This document shows, one piece after another, positions 1 to 6,011 of a DNA stretch of 7,827 nucleotides (positions are counted from its first letter, which is position 1; each line of letters opens with the position of its first letter). Made by a program: the position numbers and the translations under genes. Under the pieces are notes generated by a model. That model saw only the letters and a list, made by a program, of their open reading frames with translations. It did no database searches and was not told where the DNA came from. The stretch lies in NCBI GenBank assembly GCA_017619255.1, contig JAFZSS010000045.1, forward strand, positions 1-7,827. The letters are read 5' to 3'. Source of the stretch: Muribaculaceae bacterium. GTDB taxonomy: Bacteria; Bacteroidota; Bacteroidia; Bacteroidales; Muribaculaceae.

Positions 1-31
1 CCTGCTGTAATAGCTCCCACCAGATAACAAC

Positions 32-76
32 TTCACCCTATAGCGGCTATAGATACTATAGAAGCTATAGGGTGAA
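32..76. repeat. Palindromic element of four CTATAG units at 9-bp spacing
   Basis: CTATAG, itself a palindrome, occurs at 38-43, 47-52, 56-61 and 65-70, so the repeat unit is CTATAGNNN with exact 9-bp spacing. The outer units extend into a perfect 13-bp inverted repeat (32-44 with 64-76, TTCACCCTATAGC and its complement). The two inner units pair as a 6-bp stem with an ATA loop, separated from the outer stem by a GG/AA internal loop, so the whole 45 nt forms one hairpin on either strand. On the plus strand it is followed by CTGCTTTTTG (77-86), so it might terminate a plus-strand gene lying to the left. A repetitive intergenic element or a protein-binding site is equally possible. The structure is directly visible; the function is unknown. 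Confidence 0.75.
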
Positions 77-95
77 CTGCTTTTTGTGGTGTTGA

Positions 96-135
96 CAAAA
101 AGAAAGCTGCTCGGCCCTTGCGGGCGAACAGCTTC
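96..135 (-). terminator. Rho-independent terminator of the small lipoprotein gene
   Basis: Read on the minus strand, AAGCUGUUCGCCC (134-122) pairs with the arm at 117-104 across a GCAA tetraloop, giving about 13 base pairs with one bulged C. The tail is UUCUUUUUG. One pair is a G-U wobble only in the minus-strand RNA, which supports that orientation. The hairpin starts about 23 nt downstream of the lipoprotein stop codon. Confidence 0.85.
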
Positions 136-157
136 AAACGGTTTGTAGAGCTCTTGC

Positions 158-412
158 TTACTTAGCGGGCTGCTCCTCAGCCTTCTGCTCCTCGGCGGGA
201 GCCTGCTCGGTAGCCTCAGCGGCGGGAGCCTGCTCACCTTCCTTTACCTCCTCAGCGGGAGCCTGCTCGGTAGCCTCCTCAGCGGCGGGAGCCTGCTCAA
301 CCTGCTCGGTTGCGGTGGTGTCCTGAGCCTCAGCGGTGTTCTCAGCAGCGTTGTTGCAAGAAACCATGCTCATAGCAGCGATAACGGCAAAAGCCAAAAC
401 TAACTTCTTCAT
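158..412 (-). CDS. Small acidic Glu/Ala/Pro/Gln-rich lipoprotein
   Basis: An 84-residue protein starting MKKLVLAFAV. Residues 1-18 form a lipoprotein signal peptide (two lysines, hydrophobic core, then MVSC), with Cys19 as the expected lipidated residue. I chose this ATG rather than one 33 nt upstream because the longer form would put a non-signal-like tail before the MKK; the predicted transcript includes both. The mature part has no hydrophobic segment and is made almost entirely of Glu, Ala, Gln, Pro and Thr, with EQAPA at residues 39-43, 49-53, 60-64 and 69-73. It should be strongly acidic, disordered and anchored in the envelope by its lipid. I see no clear acidic surface-export signal directly after the cysteine (NNAAEN follows), so outer-membrane side is undecided. 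It is monocistronic, with its own promoter and terminator. No function can be assigned; I am sure it is a gene because signal peptide, promoter and terminator agree. Confidence 0.85.
   Translation of the reverse strand: MKKLVLAFAVIAAMSMVSCNNAAENTAEAQDTTATEQVEQAPAAEEATEQAPAEEVKEGEQAPAAEATEQAPAEEQKAEEQPAK
195..299 (-). repeat. Internal tandem duplication in the lipoprotein gene
   Basis: The 42 bases at 195-236 recur at 255-299, identical except for one inserted triplet (CTC, one Glu codon). Within each copy GCGGGAGCCTGCTC occurs twice (195-208, 222-235, 255-268, 285-298), which makes the four EQAPA motifs. Near-identity at the DNA level points to recent duplication or repeat slippage that keeps the reading frame. 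Confidence 0.85.
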
Positions 413-471
413 TTTCTTAAAATTTAAATTTAAATAATAAAACAATTAATCTTCGTTGTTAAAATCGGCTG

Positions 472-501
472 CAAAGGTATAACAAATTTTTCACCTGCAA
501 A
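472..501 (-). promoter_or_regulatory. Bacteroides-type promoter of the lipoprotein gene
   Basis: On the minus strand a -7 box TACCTTTG (479-472) matches TAnnTTTG fully, and a -33 box TTTG (501-498) lies 18 bp upstream. A run of nine A residues on the minus strand (520-512), just upstream of the -33 box, could act as an UP-like element. Transcription would start near 463-467, giving a 5' leader of about 50-55 nt. Exact start and strength are inferred. Confidence 0.75.
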
Positions 502-595
502 CTTTTTCCCGTTTTTTTTTGAATATTTTTTATGGGCTATTTTTGGGGCATCGGCATTTTTATTTGATAAGATGCTGTTATTCAGGTGGATAAGA

Positions 596-625
596 TAACG
601 GATACCGTTGGGTGGGCATCCGTTA
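596..625 (-). terminator. Possible terminator hairpin downstream of the acyl-CoA synthetase gene
   Basis: Minus-strand arms UAACGGAUGCC (625-615) and GGUAUCCGUUA (606-596) form 11 pairs including one G-U, with an 8-nt loop. The tail (AUCUUAUCC if the last paired A is included) is only partly U-rich, so termination here is uncertain. The G-U pair is compatible only with the minus-strand RNA. A direct repeat GATAAGAT (566-573 and 589-596) overlaps its base; its meaning is unknown. The rest of the 269-bp gap at 413-681 is AT-rich and holds no gene that I can see. Confidence 0.45.
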
Positions 626-649
626 AATTTTGTTAATGCTATGTATATC

Positions 650-675
650 AGGTCAAAACTGGTGCATTTTGGCCT
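650..675. other. Inverted repeat just after the acyl-CoA synthetase stop codon
   Basis: AGGTCAAAA (650-658) and TTTTGGCCT (667-675) form a 9-bp stem with an 8-nt loop. One position is a T-G wobble on the plus strand and a C-A mismatch on the minus strand. It begins 6 nt beyond the stop codon and has no following U-tract. It may protect the mRNA 3' end or bind a protein; there is no direct evidence for either. Confidence 0.4.
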
Positions 676-681
676 CAGAAA

Positions 682-2346
682 TCAGTTGCTGTAGAGATAG
701 CGTTTGATGCTGCGCTTGGGCGTCTTCTCAAACTCGGTGGCAATGAGCTGAATTCTGGCGATTCGCTCATAGGGGGCCACCAGTTTGTTCAACTCGGTGC
801 GGATTTCCTCCATCAGTTCAGGCAGCTTGTCGCGGGTGACACCCAGCTGGTCCATCGCGTCATAGTCGGGATAAACGAGTGCAACGAGTTTGCCCTCGCG
901 CATGACGACGAGGCTCTCGCTCACATAGAGCATGTTGTTCAGCTTGGCCTCAATCTCCTCGGGGTAGATGTTCTGTCCGCTAGAACTCAGCAGCATAGTC
1001 TTGAGTCGGCCCTTTATAAATAATGTGCCGTCGGCATTCAAGGTGCCCATGTCGCCGGTATGAAGCCATCCGTCCTCGTGGAGGACCTTTTCGGTAGCCT
1101 CGCTGTTGTGGAAATAACCTTGCATGACATTCTCGCCGCGCACGCAGATTTCGCCGGGGATGTTCTCGGGGTCATCGCTCAGGATTTTACATTCCATGAT
1201 GCCCGGCAGGATGCGTCCCGCACTGTGGGGCACAAATTCACGCCAGGGCGTGTGGCTCACCAGGGGACCGCACTCGGTCATGCCGTAGCCCACGGTAAAG
1301 GGGAACTTGATTTTATAGAGGAAGTCCTCGACCTCGGCGTTGAACGGGGCTCCACCCACGATGACTTCTTCAAACTCGCCACCGAAGGCTTCAATCAGCT
1401 TGTTGCGTATCTGGCTGTAGATGCGTTTGTCCAGATAAGGCACTGCCAGCGCCCATCGCAATGCGCCCTTGCTGATCATGGGCACAATCATCTTGCTGTA
1501 GATTTTCTCCAGTACCAAGGGCACGGTAAACACCACATTGGGCTTGACTTCGGCCATCGCCTTGACCAGAATCTTTGGCGACGGGATGCGGCCCAGCAAG
1601 GTGATGTGTCCACCCACGGCCAGGGGGGTGAGCATGTCGAATGCACAACCGAAAGCATGGGCCAGCGGCAGGAAGGCCAGGTCTCTGGAACCCTTGAAGT
1701 GCAGACCCGAGTTGATGCCGTAGACGATGTTGCCTGCCAGATTGTTGGCGGTAAGCATCACGCCCTTGCTGAAGCCCGTGGTTCCCGAGGTGTAGTTGAT
1801 TTCAACCAAGGCATCGTTGGACACATCGGCATAGTGGATATCGTTGCGATAGAAACCCTCGCCATACTTCTCTTTAAACTCATTGTCCAATCCATCCATG
1901 GCCTTAGTGACGCTGTATTCACCTTCATTCTCGGCTAAGAGTTTCCAGTCTTCGAGTTGGATGACAGCGCGCACGCGTGACATCTTGTCAAACTCCAGGT
2001 TCTCCCAGATGCTCTTGCTGATAAACAGCATTGTCGCCTCGCTGTGGTTGATGATGTGTTGGGCATCGGCGGGGTTGAACTCCTGCAGGATGGGCACTAT
2101 GACGGCCCCATAGGTAATGGTCGCCATGAAGACCGTCACCCAATTGGGGATGTTCTTGCCGATGAGTGCGATGCGGTCTCCTTTCTTGACGCCGCTGTTC
2201 TCAAACAGCATGTGCAGCTTGGCAATATTGCGGGCGAAGTCGCCGTAAGTCAGCTTCTCGCCGGTGTTGTAGTCGGTCAAGGCCGGCAGTTCCCAGTTAT
2301 CGATGAAACTGCGCTCATAAATCTTAATCAGGTTTTCCTTCATCAT
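682..2346 (-). CDS. Long-chain acyl-CoA synthetase-like AMP-binding enzyme
   Basis: A 554-residue member of the adenylate-forming (ANL) superfamily, usual length for bacterial fatty-acid CoA ligases. The expected reaction is ATP-dependent activation of a carboxylic acid, probably a medium- or long-chain fatty acid, to acyl-AMP and then acyl-CoA, in the cytoplasm. The phosphate-binding motif YTSGTTGFSKG is at residues 185-195, the adenine/Mg motif GYGMTECG at 353-360, GD at 431-432 and the hinge region FIKGRLK at 443-449. The C-terminal motif reads KTPKRSIKR (541-549); by eye Ser546 stands where many relatives have the catalytic lysine, although Lys544 and Lys548 are close. There is no signal peptide or membrane segment. 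Two ATG codons are adjacent (2346-2344 and 2343-2341) with no clear ribosome-binding site, so the start could be one codon later. It has its own promoter and probably forms a single-gene unit. Substrate chain length cannot be read from sequence; an aryl or other acid is an alternative. Confidence 0.9.
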   Translation of the reverse strand: MMKENLIKIYERSFIDNWELPALTDYNTGEKLTYGDFARNIAKLHMLFENSGVKKGDRIALIGKNIPNWVTVFMATITYGAVIVPILQEFNPADAQHIINHSEATMLFISKSIWENLEFDKMSRVRAVIQLEDWKLLAENEGEYSVTKAMDGLDNEFKEKYGEGFYRNDIHYADVSNDALVEINYTSGTTGFSKGVMLTANNLAGNIVYGINSGLHFKGSRDLAFLPLAHAFGCAFDMLTPLAVGGHITLLGRIPSPKILVKAMAEVKPNVVFTVPLVLEKIYSKMIVPMISKGALRWALAVPYLDKRIYSQIRNKLIEAFGGEFEEVIVGGAPFNAEVEDFLYKIKFPFTVGYGMTECGPLVSHTPWREFVPHSAGRILPGIMECKILSDDPENIPGEICVRGENVMQGYFHNSEATEKVLHEDGWLHTGDMGTLNADGTLFIKGRLKTMLLSSSGQNIYPEEIEAKLNNMLYVSESLVVMREGKLVALVYPDYDAMDQLGVTRDKLPELMEEIRTELNKLVAPYERIARIQLIATEFEKTPKRSIKRYLYSN

Positions 2347-2367
2347 AGGTCTATGGTTTTATCGGTG

Positions 2368-2398
2368 CAAATATAAGCATTTTCCTCTACATCCCAAC
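2368..2398 (-). promoter_or_regulatory. Bacteroides-type promoter of the acyl-CoA synthetase gene
   Basis: The minus strand has TATATTTG (2375-2368), a full match to TAnnTTTG, and GTTG (2398-2395), three of four bases of the -33 TTTG, separated by 19 bp. It lies between the terminator of the upstream operon and the start codon, and predicts a short leader of about 10-18 nt. A tandem GTTTAAAA (2409-2424) lies just upstream and may simply be AT-rich spacer. Confidence 0.65.
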
Positions 2399-2470
2399 AT
2401 TCGCTCCTGTTTAAAAGTTTAAAAACCGCAGATAGTTTTTCAAAACCAGCTGCCATGCCCGATTGTTTAC

Positions 2471-2501
2471 AAAAAAAAGTGCACCCGCAAGGTGGGTACA
2501 C
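2471..2501 (-). terminator. Rho-independent terminator of the four-gene operon
   Basis: Minus-strand RNA GUGUACCC (2501-2494) pairs with GGGUGCAC (2486-2479), eight pairs with one U-G wobble around a 7-nt loop, followed directly by eight U residues (2478-2471). It lies about 42 nt past the stop codon of the DUF4919-like gene. This is the clearest terminator in the window. Confidence 0.9.
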
Positions 2502-2543
2502 TCTAATACTCTGTCTCGTCTTGCCTTCGCGCACGACCACGGG

Positions 2544-3281
2544 TTAGATGTCGGGGAACTTGAGGGTGGCGATTTGCATCATGCGCGAGATGTCAAAATA
2601 AAAGCCCTCGGCGCTTTTGCCGGCTACCGGTTGCACCTTGATGTAATCGATGCCTCCGTCAAGTGTTTCGTGGTCGATGGCGACGAAACCCAGGAAGTTG
2701 ATGATATTGTACTCGTGCTCGGGGGTGATGACAACCCAGGGCTCTTCCTTTGTGCCCTTGCCGCTGGACATGATGGCAGCGATGAGGCGGTCGAGGCGGT
2801 ATTGCCACATCGCGGCGCGGGCGTGTTTCTTCTTCTCCTTGAGAACATAGATGTAGAAATTCATCTGATTCATGTCGAACATGTTGTCGTTGAGTGACAA
2901 CTCGGCATATTTCTCGATGGTGTCACACTCGGCGCGTGAATGGGGCTGCTTGTAGTAGAGTTCCTCGACCTTGTTGCTGTAAATGCTTTCGCGGAAGGGG
3001 TTATAGTCTTCCTGGAAGGTGTAGCCGTAGTAGAAGTTGCGCCATGCCTCAATTGACAGCGTGGTGTCGTTGTTGCTGAAGTAGGCTTTCATCAACTTGG
3101 GATAGTAATAGGCGTTCTTGGGGTTGGTAGTGACCTCCTTGACATGTTCAAAGTCCACCTTCTTGATGGCGAATTTGCTGGGTTGGTTGCGCTCGGGCAC
3201 TTCTTTCTGTGCCTGAGCCCATCCCATCACCGTCGTTGTGACGGCTATGAAGAGTATTAAAATATGTTTGAGTCTTATCAT
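2544..3281 (-). CDS. Secreted DUF4919-like protein
   Basis: A 245-residue protein. Residues 1 to about 24 form a Sec signal peptide (basic MIRLKH, hydrophobic ILILFIAVTTTVMG, then WAQAQ as likely cleavage region); there is no lipobox cysteine, so the product should be soluble in the periplasm. The mature part begins near residue 36 with a domain rich in aromatic residues: NAYYYPKLMKAYF (56-68), WRNFYYGYTFQEDYNPF (80-96) and a helical centre with NFYIYVLKEKKKHARAAMWQYRL (141-163). The NFYYGYTFQ...YNP pattern is what I remember of the DUF4919 family of Bacteroidota. That family has no known function and I see no catalytic motif. The C-terminal half has a repeated WVVITPEHEYNIINFLGF-like beta-rich stretch around 182-199. 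The gene lies 14 bp downstream of the membrane-protein gene and is last before the terminator, so it is almost certainly cotranscribed with it. The family name is from memory. Confidence 0.8.
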   Translation of the reverse strand: MIRLKHILILFIAVTTTVMGWAQAQKEVPERNQPSKFAIKKVDFEHVKEVTTNPKNAYYYPKLMKAYFSNNDTTLSIEAWRNFYYGYTFQEDYNPFRESIYSNKVEELYYKQPHSRAECDTIEKYAELSLNDNMFDMNQMNFYIYVLKEKKKHARAAMWQYRLDRLIAAIMSSGKGTKEEPWVVITPEHEYNIINFLGFVAIDHETLDGGIDYIKVQPVAGKSAEGFYFDISRMMQIATLKFPDI

Positions 3282-3295
3282 TATGTCTACTTGGT

Positions 3296-3790
3296 TTAAT
3301 CAATCACTATTCCCATGATGGCGATGCACACGATGGAGACGGCCACGATGGCGGGCAGGCACTTGGCCAAGAAGTAGCGCCAGAATTGGGTGGACGGGAA
3401 GAGCATCCACTTGCCGGCGGGCGTTCGGCTGTAGGCCAGTTGACCCATGGCGGCACCCAGTATCACGCCGAGGACCATGATGCGCGGTGCGAGCAGGATG
3501 CCCAGCATGCCTCCAGCCATTGCAGTGAAGCCCACATAGAGGTTGCTCGAGGTGTGCCCATCGGGCTCGCCTTTAGGTGACAGGTAGTACAGGCCCACGG
3601 TGATGAGGGTGGCTATGCCACAGAAGAAGAAAGTCATCGTCTTCACATCGATATAGTAGCTGTAATGCATGAGCAGCAGACCCGCGAATGCGGGTACTGC
3701 GGCCACCCAGCGAGGCATCAGCACCAAGGCCAATGCGATGACTAGGCAGATGATGCCAGCGACGAGAAGTATGGTATGCATGACTACCAT
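3296..3790 (-). CDS. Small polytopic inner-membrane protein of unknown function
   Basis: A 164-residue, very hydrophobic protein. Likely membrane segments are residues 5-25, 29-45, 51-70, 84-120 (long enough for two, broken by APR at 101-103) and 140-162, so about five or six in total. Gly- and Ala-rich stretches (GGMLGILL at 93-100, LGVILGAAMGQLAY at 107-120) suggest tightly packed helices. The overall layout, a proline-containing N-terminal pair followed by a glycine-rich GxxxG-like pair, loosely resembles DUF456 membrane proteins; this is a weak impression, not a recognised match. I see no catalytic motif. A start three codons later (Met4, ATG at 3781-3779) is equally possible, because neither has a clear ribosome-binding site. 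It is downstream of the PgpH-type gene (93-bp gap) and 14 bp upstream of the DUF4919-like gene, which suggests an envelope-related role with that partner. Confidence 0.75.
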   Translation of the reverse strand: MVVMHTILLVAGIICLVIALALVLMPRWVAAVPAFAGLLLMHYSYYIDVKTMTFFFCGIATLITVGLYYLSPKGEPDGHTSSNLYVGFTAMAGGMLGILLAPRIMVLGVILGAAMGQLAYSRTPAGKWMLFPSTQFWRYFLAKCLPAIVAVSIVCIAIMGIVID

Positions 3791-3821
3791 GAGACGATGA
3801 TGGGTTGTATCGTTTGTTTTA

Positions 3822-3845
3822 CTATAGATACGCTATATTATATAG
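3822..3845. repeat. Degenerate CTATAG palindrome cluster
   Basis: CTATAGATAC (3822-3831) is identical to ten bases of the element at the left end of the window (47-56). It is followed by CTATATTATATAG (3833-3845), which has 6-base inverted arms around one central base. It lies in the 93-bp gap between the PgpH-type and membrane-protein genes. It could be a decayed copy of the left element or an AT-rich operator. No Bacteroides-type promoter is visible in this gap. A weak hairpin (3858-3876, five pairs with a bulge) after the PgpH-type gene lacks a U-tract. Confidence 0.45.
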
Positions 3846-3883
3846 AACACGATGATGCCCTGGTTTATTGTCCGGGGGCGGGA

Positions 3884-5959
3884 TTAATTTGTCTCGTTAT
3901 CGGCTTCGGGCACGATGTCACCGTTGCCGGCACTGACATCGCTGGGATAGGAGACACGCATGTGGTAAGCCGTGCGCAGGCGCTCGACAAAGAGCGCCTT
4001 GATGGTCTCCACATCCTTGAAACTGATGGGTGCCTCGCGCAGGAGCCCCTCGGCGACCTGAGTGTCAATGATCTTGCCCACCATGGCGGCGATGGCTTCC
4101 TCGCTATGGTCTTTGAGGCTTTTAGTGGCGGCTTCACATGCGTCGGCCATCATGAGGATAGCGGCCTCCTTGGTCTGTGGGTTGGGTCCGGGGTAGGAGA
4201 AGGGCGTCTTGTCCACCTCTTGGTCAGGTCTGGCATCACGGGCTTTGTAGTAGAAGTAGCGTGTGATACCCTTGCCGTGGTGCTGTGCAATAAGGTCTTT
4301 GATGACCTTGGGCAGGTCGGCGTCCTCGGCGAGTTTAAGCCCGTTGGCGACATGGTCAATGACGATTTTGGCGCTGTCCTCGGGCCTGACGAGGTGGTCG
4401 TGCGGGTTCTCCCCGATTTGGTTCTCGGTGAAGAAGGCGGGATTCTTGGTCTTGCCGATGTCATGATACAATGCGCCGGCACGCGCGAGTTGCATGTTGG
4501 CACCGATCTTCAAGGCTGCCTCGCCTGCCAGGTTGGCGACCTGCAGCGAGTGCTGGAAGGTGCCAGGGCAGTTGGTGGACAACTGTCGCAGCAGCGGATT
4601 GTTGATGTCGGCGAGCTCCATGAGCGTCATCGATGAGGTGAATCCAAATGCTTTTTCGACGATGGGGATGATGAGGAAAGCAAATGAGAGGATGACGCAG
4701 TTGATGAGGAAGTATGCAAAGTAATACTTGTCGATCTTGTTGTAGTCGCCCTCGCCGATAAGTGTCATGGCGATATAGGTGATGCAGTAGGCAAGGAAGA
4801 TGAATGCCGCGCACTGCACCAGCTGTGTGCGCTTGGTCAGCTCTTTGACCGAGACAATGGCGATGATGCCGGCGAGGAACTGCATGATGATGAACTCGGC
4901 CTGATGGTTGACGGCGATGAGTGAACAGATGAGCACGGTGACAATGTGCACAAAGAATGAGGTGTGGTCGTCAAAGAACGAGGACACGATAATCGGCACA
5001 AGGCCGAAGGGGATGACATACAAGAGGTTGTACTTGAACCTGACGCATAGGAACACGACAATGACAAACACTGTGATGAATGTGATGAGGAATGTCATGC
5101 GCCGCATGCTGGAGAACACTTGCCGCCGCAACAGTTTCATGAAGTAATAGAAAGCCAGCATCAGTATGGTGACAATCAGTATCTGGCCCAACAGATTGAA
5201 TGTCTGGTCCACATTGCGTTTCTTGTTGCGCTCCTGAATCTCGTTCTGGTAGCTCTCGATGGCAGCAGCTTTCTTGGGCGTGACGATTTCGCCACGGGTG
5301 ATGATGGCCTCGCCCGCCTGGACCGTGCCCGGCGAGCGCAAGGCGTTGCGCAGATCCTCACCCATCCATTTCTCGTTTTCCTCCTCATCCAGTTTCATGT
5401 TGGGGACGAGGTAGTTGCTGATGTCCACGGCGCGAAGTGCTTCCTGAAGCTCTACATTTCCTGAGAGCGAGTCGGTGAGCCATTGATAAGCCTGTTTCAC
5501 CGTCCTCATGTTGCGTGTGTCCTGCACCTGCAACTGGTTATTGCCCACCATGAAGCGAAGTTGCTTGCCGGCATATATGTCGTTGGCGGCTTCATTGTCC
5601 ACAATGCCGTCATTATACAGCTTGACAACAGCATTCAGCAGGGCCTGGCTGCCGGGTCGCCCTGCCAGTGCTCGTGTGAGCAGCGCCTGCTGCTGCTCGG
5701 CCTTCTTGCGGTCGAAGGTGTAGATTTTGGCGAAGTTCTGTTCAACGCTGTCGGTAATATGCTTGCGTGTTGCCTCATCAAACTCAATGTCGAACTGGAA
5801 ATTGGCTTCCAGCCTGGGGTGCAGCCAAGGTTTGCCCACTTCAAAGCTTTGTACCTGGTTATCCTCCTTACTGAAGAACAAGGCCGATGAGATGAGAAAA
5901 ACCGATAGCACGAGCATCAGCGTGATGACGATATTATTATGCTTGCTTGATATCTTCAT
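3884..5959 (-). CDS. pgpH: PgpH-type membrane HD phosphodiesterase (predicted c-di-AMP hydrolase)
   Basis: A 691-residue protein with the layout of the PgpH (7TMR-HD) family: one N-terminal membrane segment (about 9-30), a large extracytoplasmic domain (about 31-250), seven membrane segments (about 256-274, 288-307, 311-330, 335-351, 355-373, 380-403, 412-433), and a cytoplasmic HD domain (about 455-670). Candidate metal ligands are His470 (TFQHS), His499-Asp500 (YHDIGK), His536, His560-His561 (QHHG) and Asp606 (MADACEA). Their spacing fits what I remember for Listeria PgpH, including the two-metal site that hydrolyses c-di-AMP to pApA, so the active site looks intact. The start is supported by the membrane segment that follows directly. 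The last 20 residues are a low-complexity acidic tail. It follows the RelA/SpoT gene by 52 bp without a visible promoter, so the two are probably cotranscribed. In Firmicutes, (p)ppGpp inhibits this enzyme class, which makes the pairing meaningful. Substrate is inferred from family, not proven here. Confidence 0.88.
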   Translation of the reverse strand: MKISSKHNNIVITLMLVLSVFLISSALFFSKEDNQVQSFEVGKPWLHPRLEANFQFDIEFDEATRKHITDSVEQNFAKIYTFDRKKAEQQQALLTRALAGRPGSQALLNAVVKLYNDGIVDNEAANDIYAGKQLRFMVGNNQLQVQDTRNMRTVKQAYQWLTDSLSGNVELQEALRAVDISNYLVPNMKLDEEENEKWMGEDLRNALRSPGTVQAGEAIITRGEIVTPKKAAAIESYQNEIQERNKKRNVDQTFNLLGQILIVTILMLAFYYFMKLLRRQVFSSMRRMTFLITFITVFVIVVFLCVRFKYNLLYVIPFGLVPIIVSSFFDDHTSFFVHIVTVLICSLIAVNHQAEFIIMQFLAGIIAIVSVKELTKRTQLVQCAAFIFLAYCITYIAMTLIGEGDYNKIDKYYFAYFLINCVILSFAFLIIPIVEKAFGFTSSMTLMELADINNPLLRQLSTNCPGTFQHSLQVANLAGEAALKIGANMQLARAGALYHDIGKTKNPAFFTENQIGENPHDHLVRPEDSAKIVIDHVANGLKLAEDADLPKVIKDLIAQHHGKGITRYFYYKARDARPDQEVDKTPFSYPGPNPQTKEAAILMMADACEAATKSLKDHSEEAIAAMVGKIIDTQVAEGLLREAPISFKDVETIKALFVERLRTAYHMRVSYPSDVSAGNGDIVPEADNETN

Positions 5960-6011
5960 GTTCGTTGTCAGTTTAATGTTCGCTATAGTCTTTAATGCCC
6001 TTGCGGGAATG

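Noticed and set aside
1..157. Mobile-element end or CRISPR-like array at the left edge
   Set aside because: The repeats are 9-bp CTATAGNNN units with 3-bp variable parts, far too short for CRISPR, and no transposase or target-site duplication is visible.
1060..1938. 292-codon plus-strand open frame inside the acyl-CoA synthetase gene
   Set aside because: It is fully antisense to an intact enzyme with all motifs present; the His/Asp/Val-rich translation resembles a reverse-complement artefact.
2343..2540. 65-codon minus-strand open frame between the DUF4919-like gene and the acyl-CoA synthetase gene
   Set aside because: It runs straight through the strong terminator at 2471-2501 and the promoter at 2368-2398, and has no signal peptide or recognisable domain.
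3837..3843. TATAAT-like promoter for the membrane-protein gene
   Set aside because: The match lies within an AT-rich palindrome, has no suitable -35 box, and is not the Bacteroidota promoter type seen twice elsewhere in the window.
3776..4636. 286-codon plus-strand open frame antisense to the HD domain
   Set aside because: It covers the strongly conserved HD domain of the minus-strand gene and has no family resemblance, promoter or terminator of its own.
5995..6010. Terminator after the RelA/SpoT gene
   Set aside because: The stem is only three strong pairs around a GCAA loop with mismatches outside, and no U-tract follows; it would not separate the gene from the PgpH-type gene.
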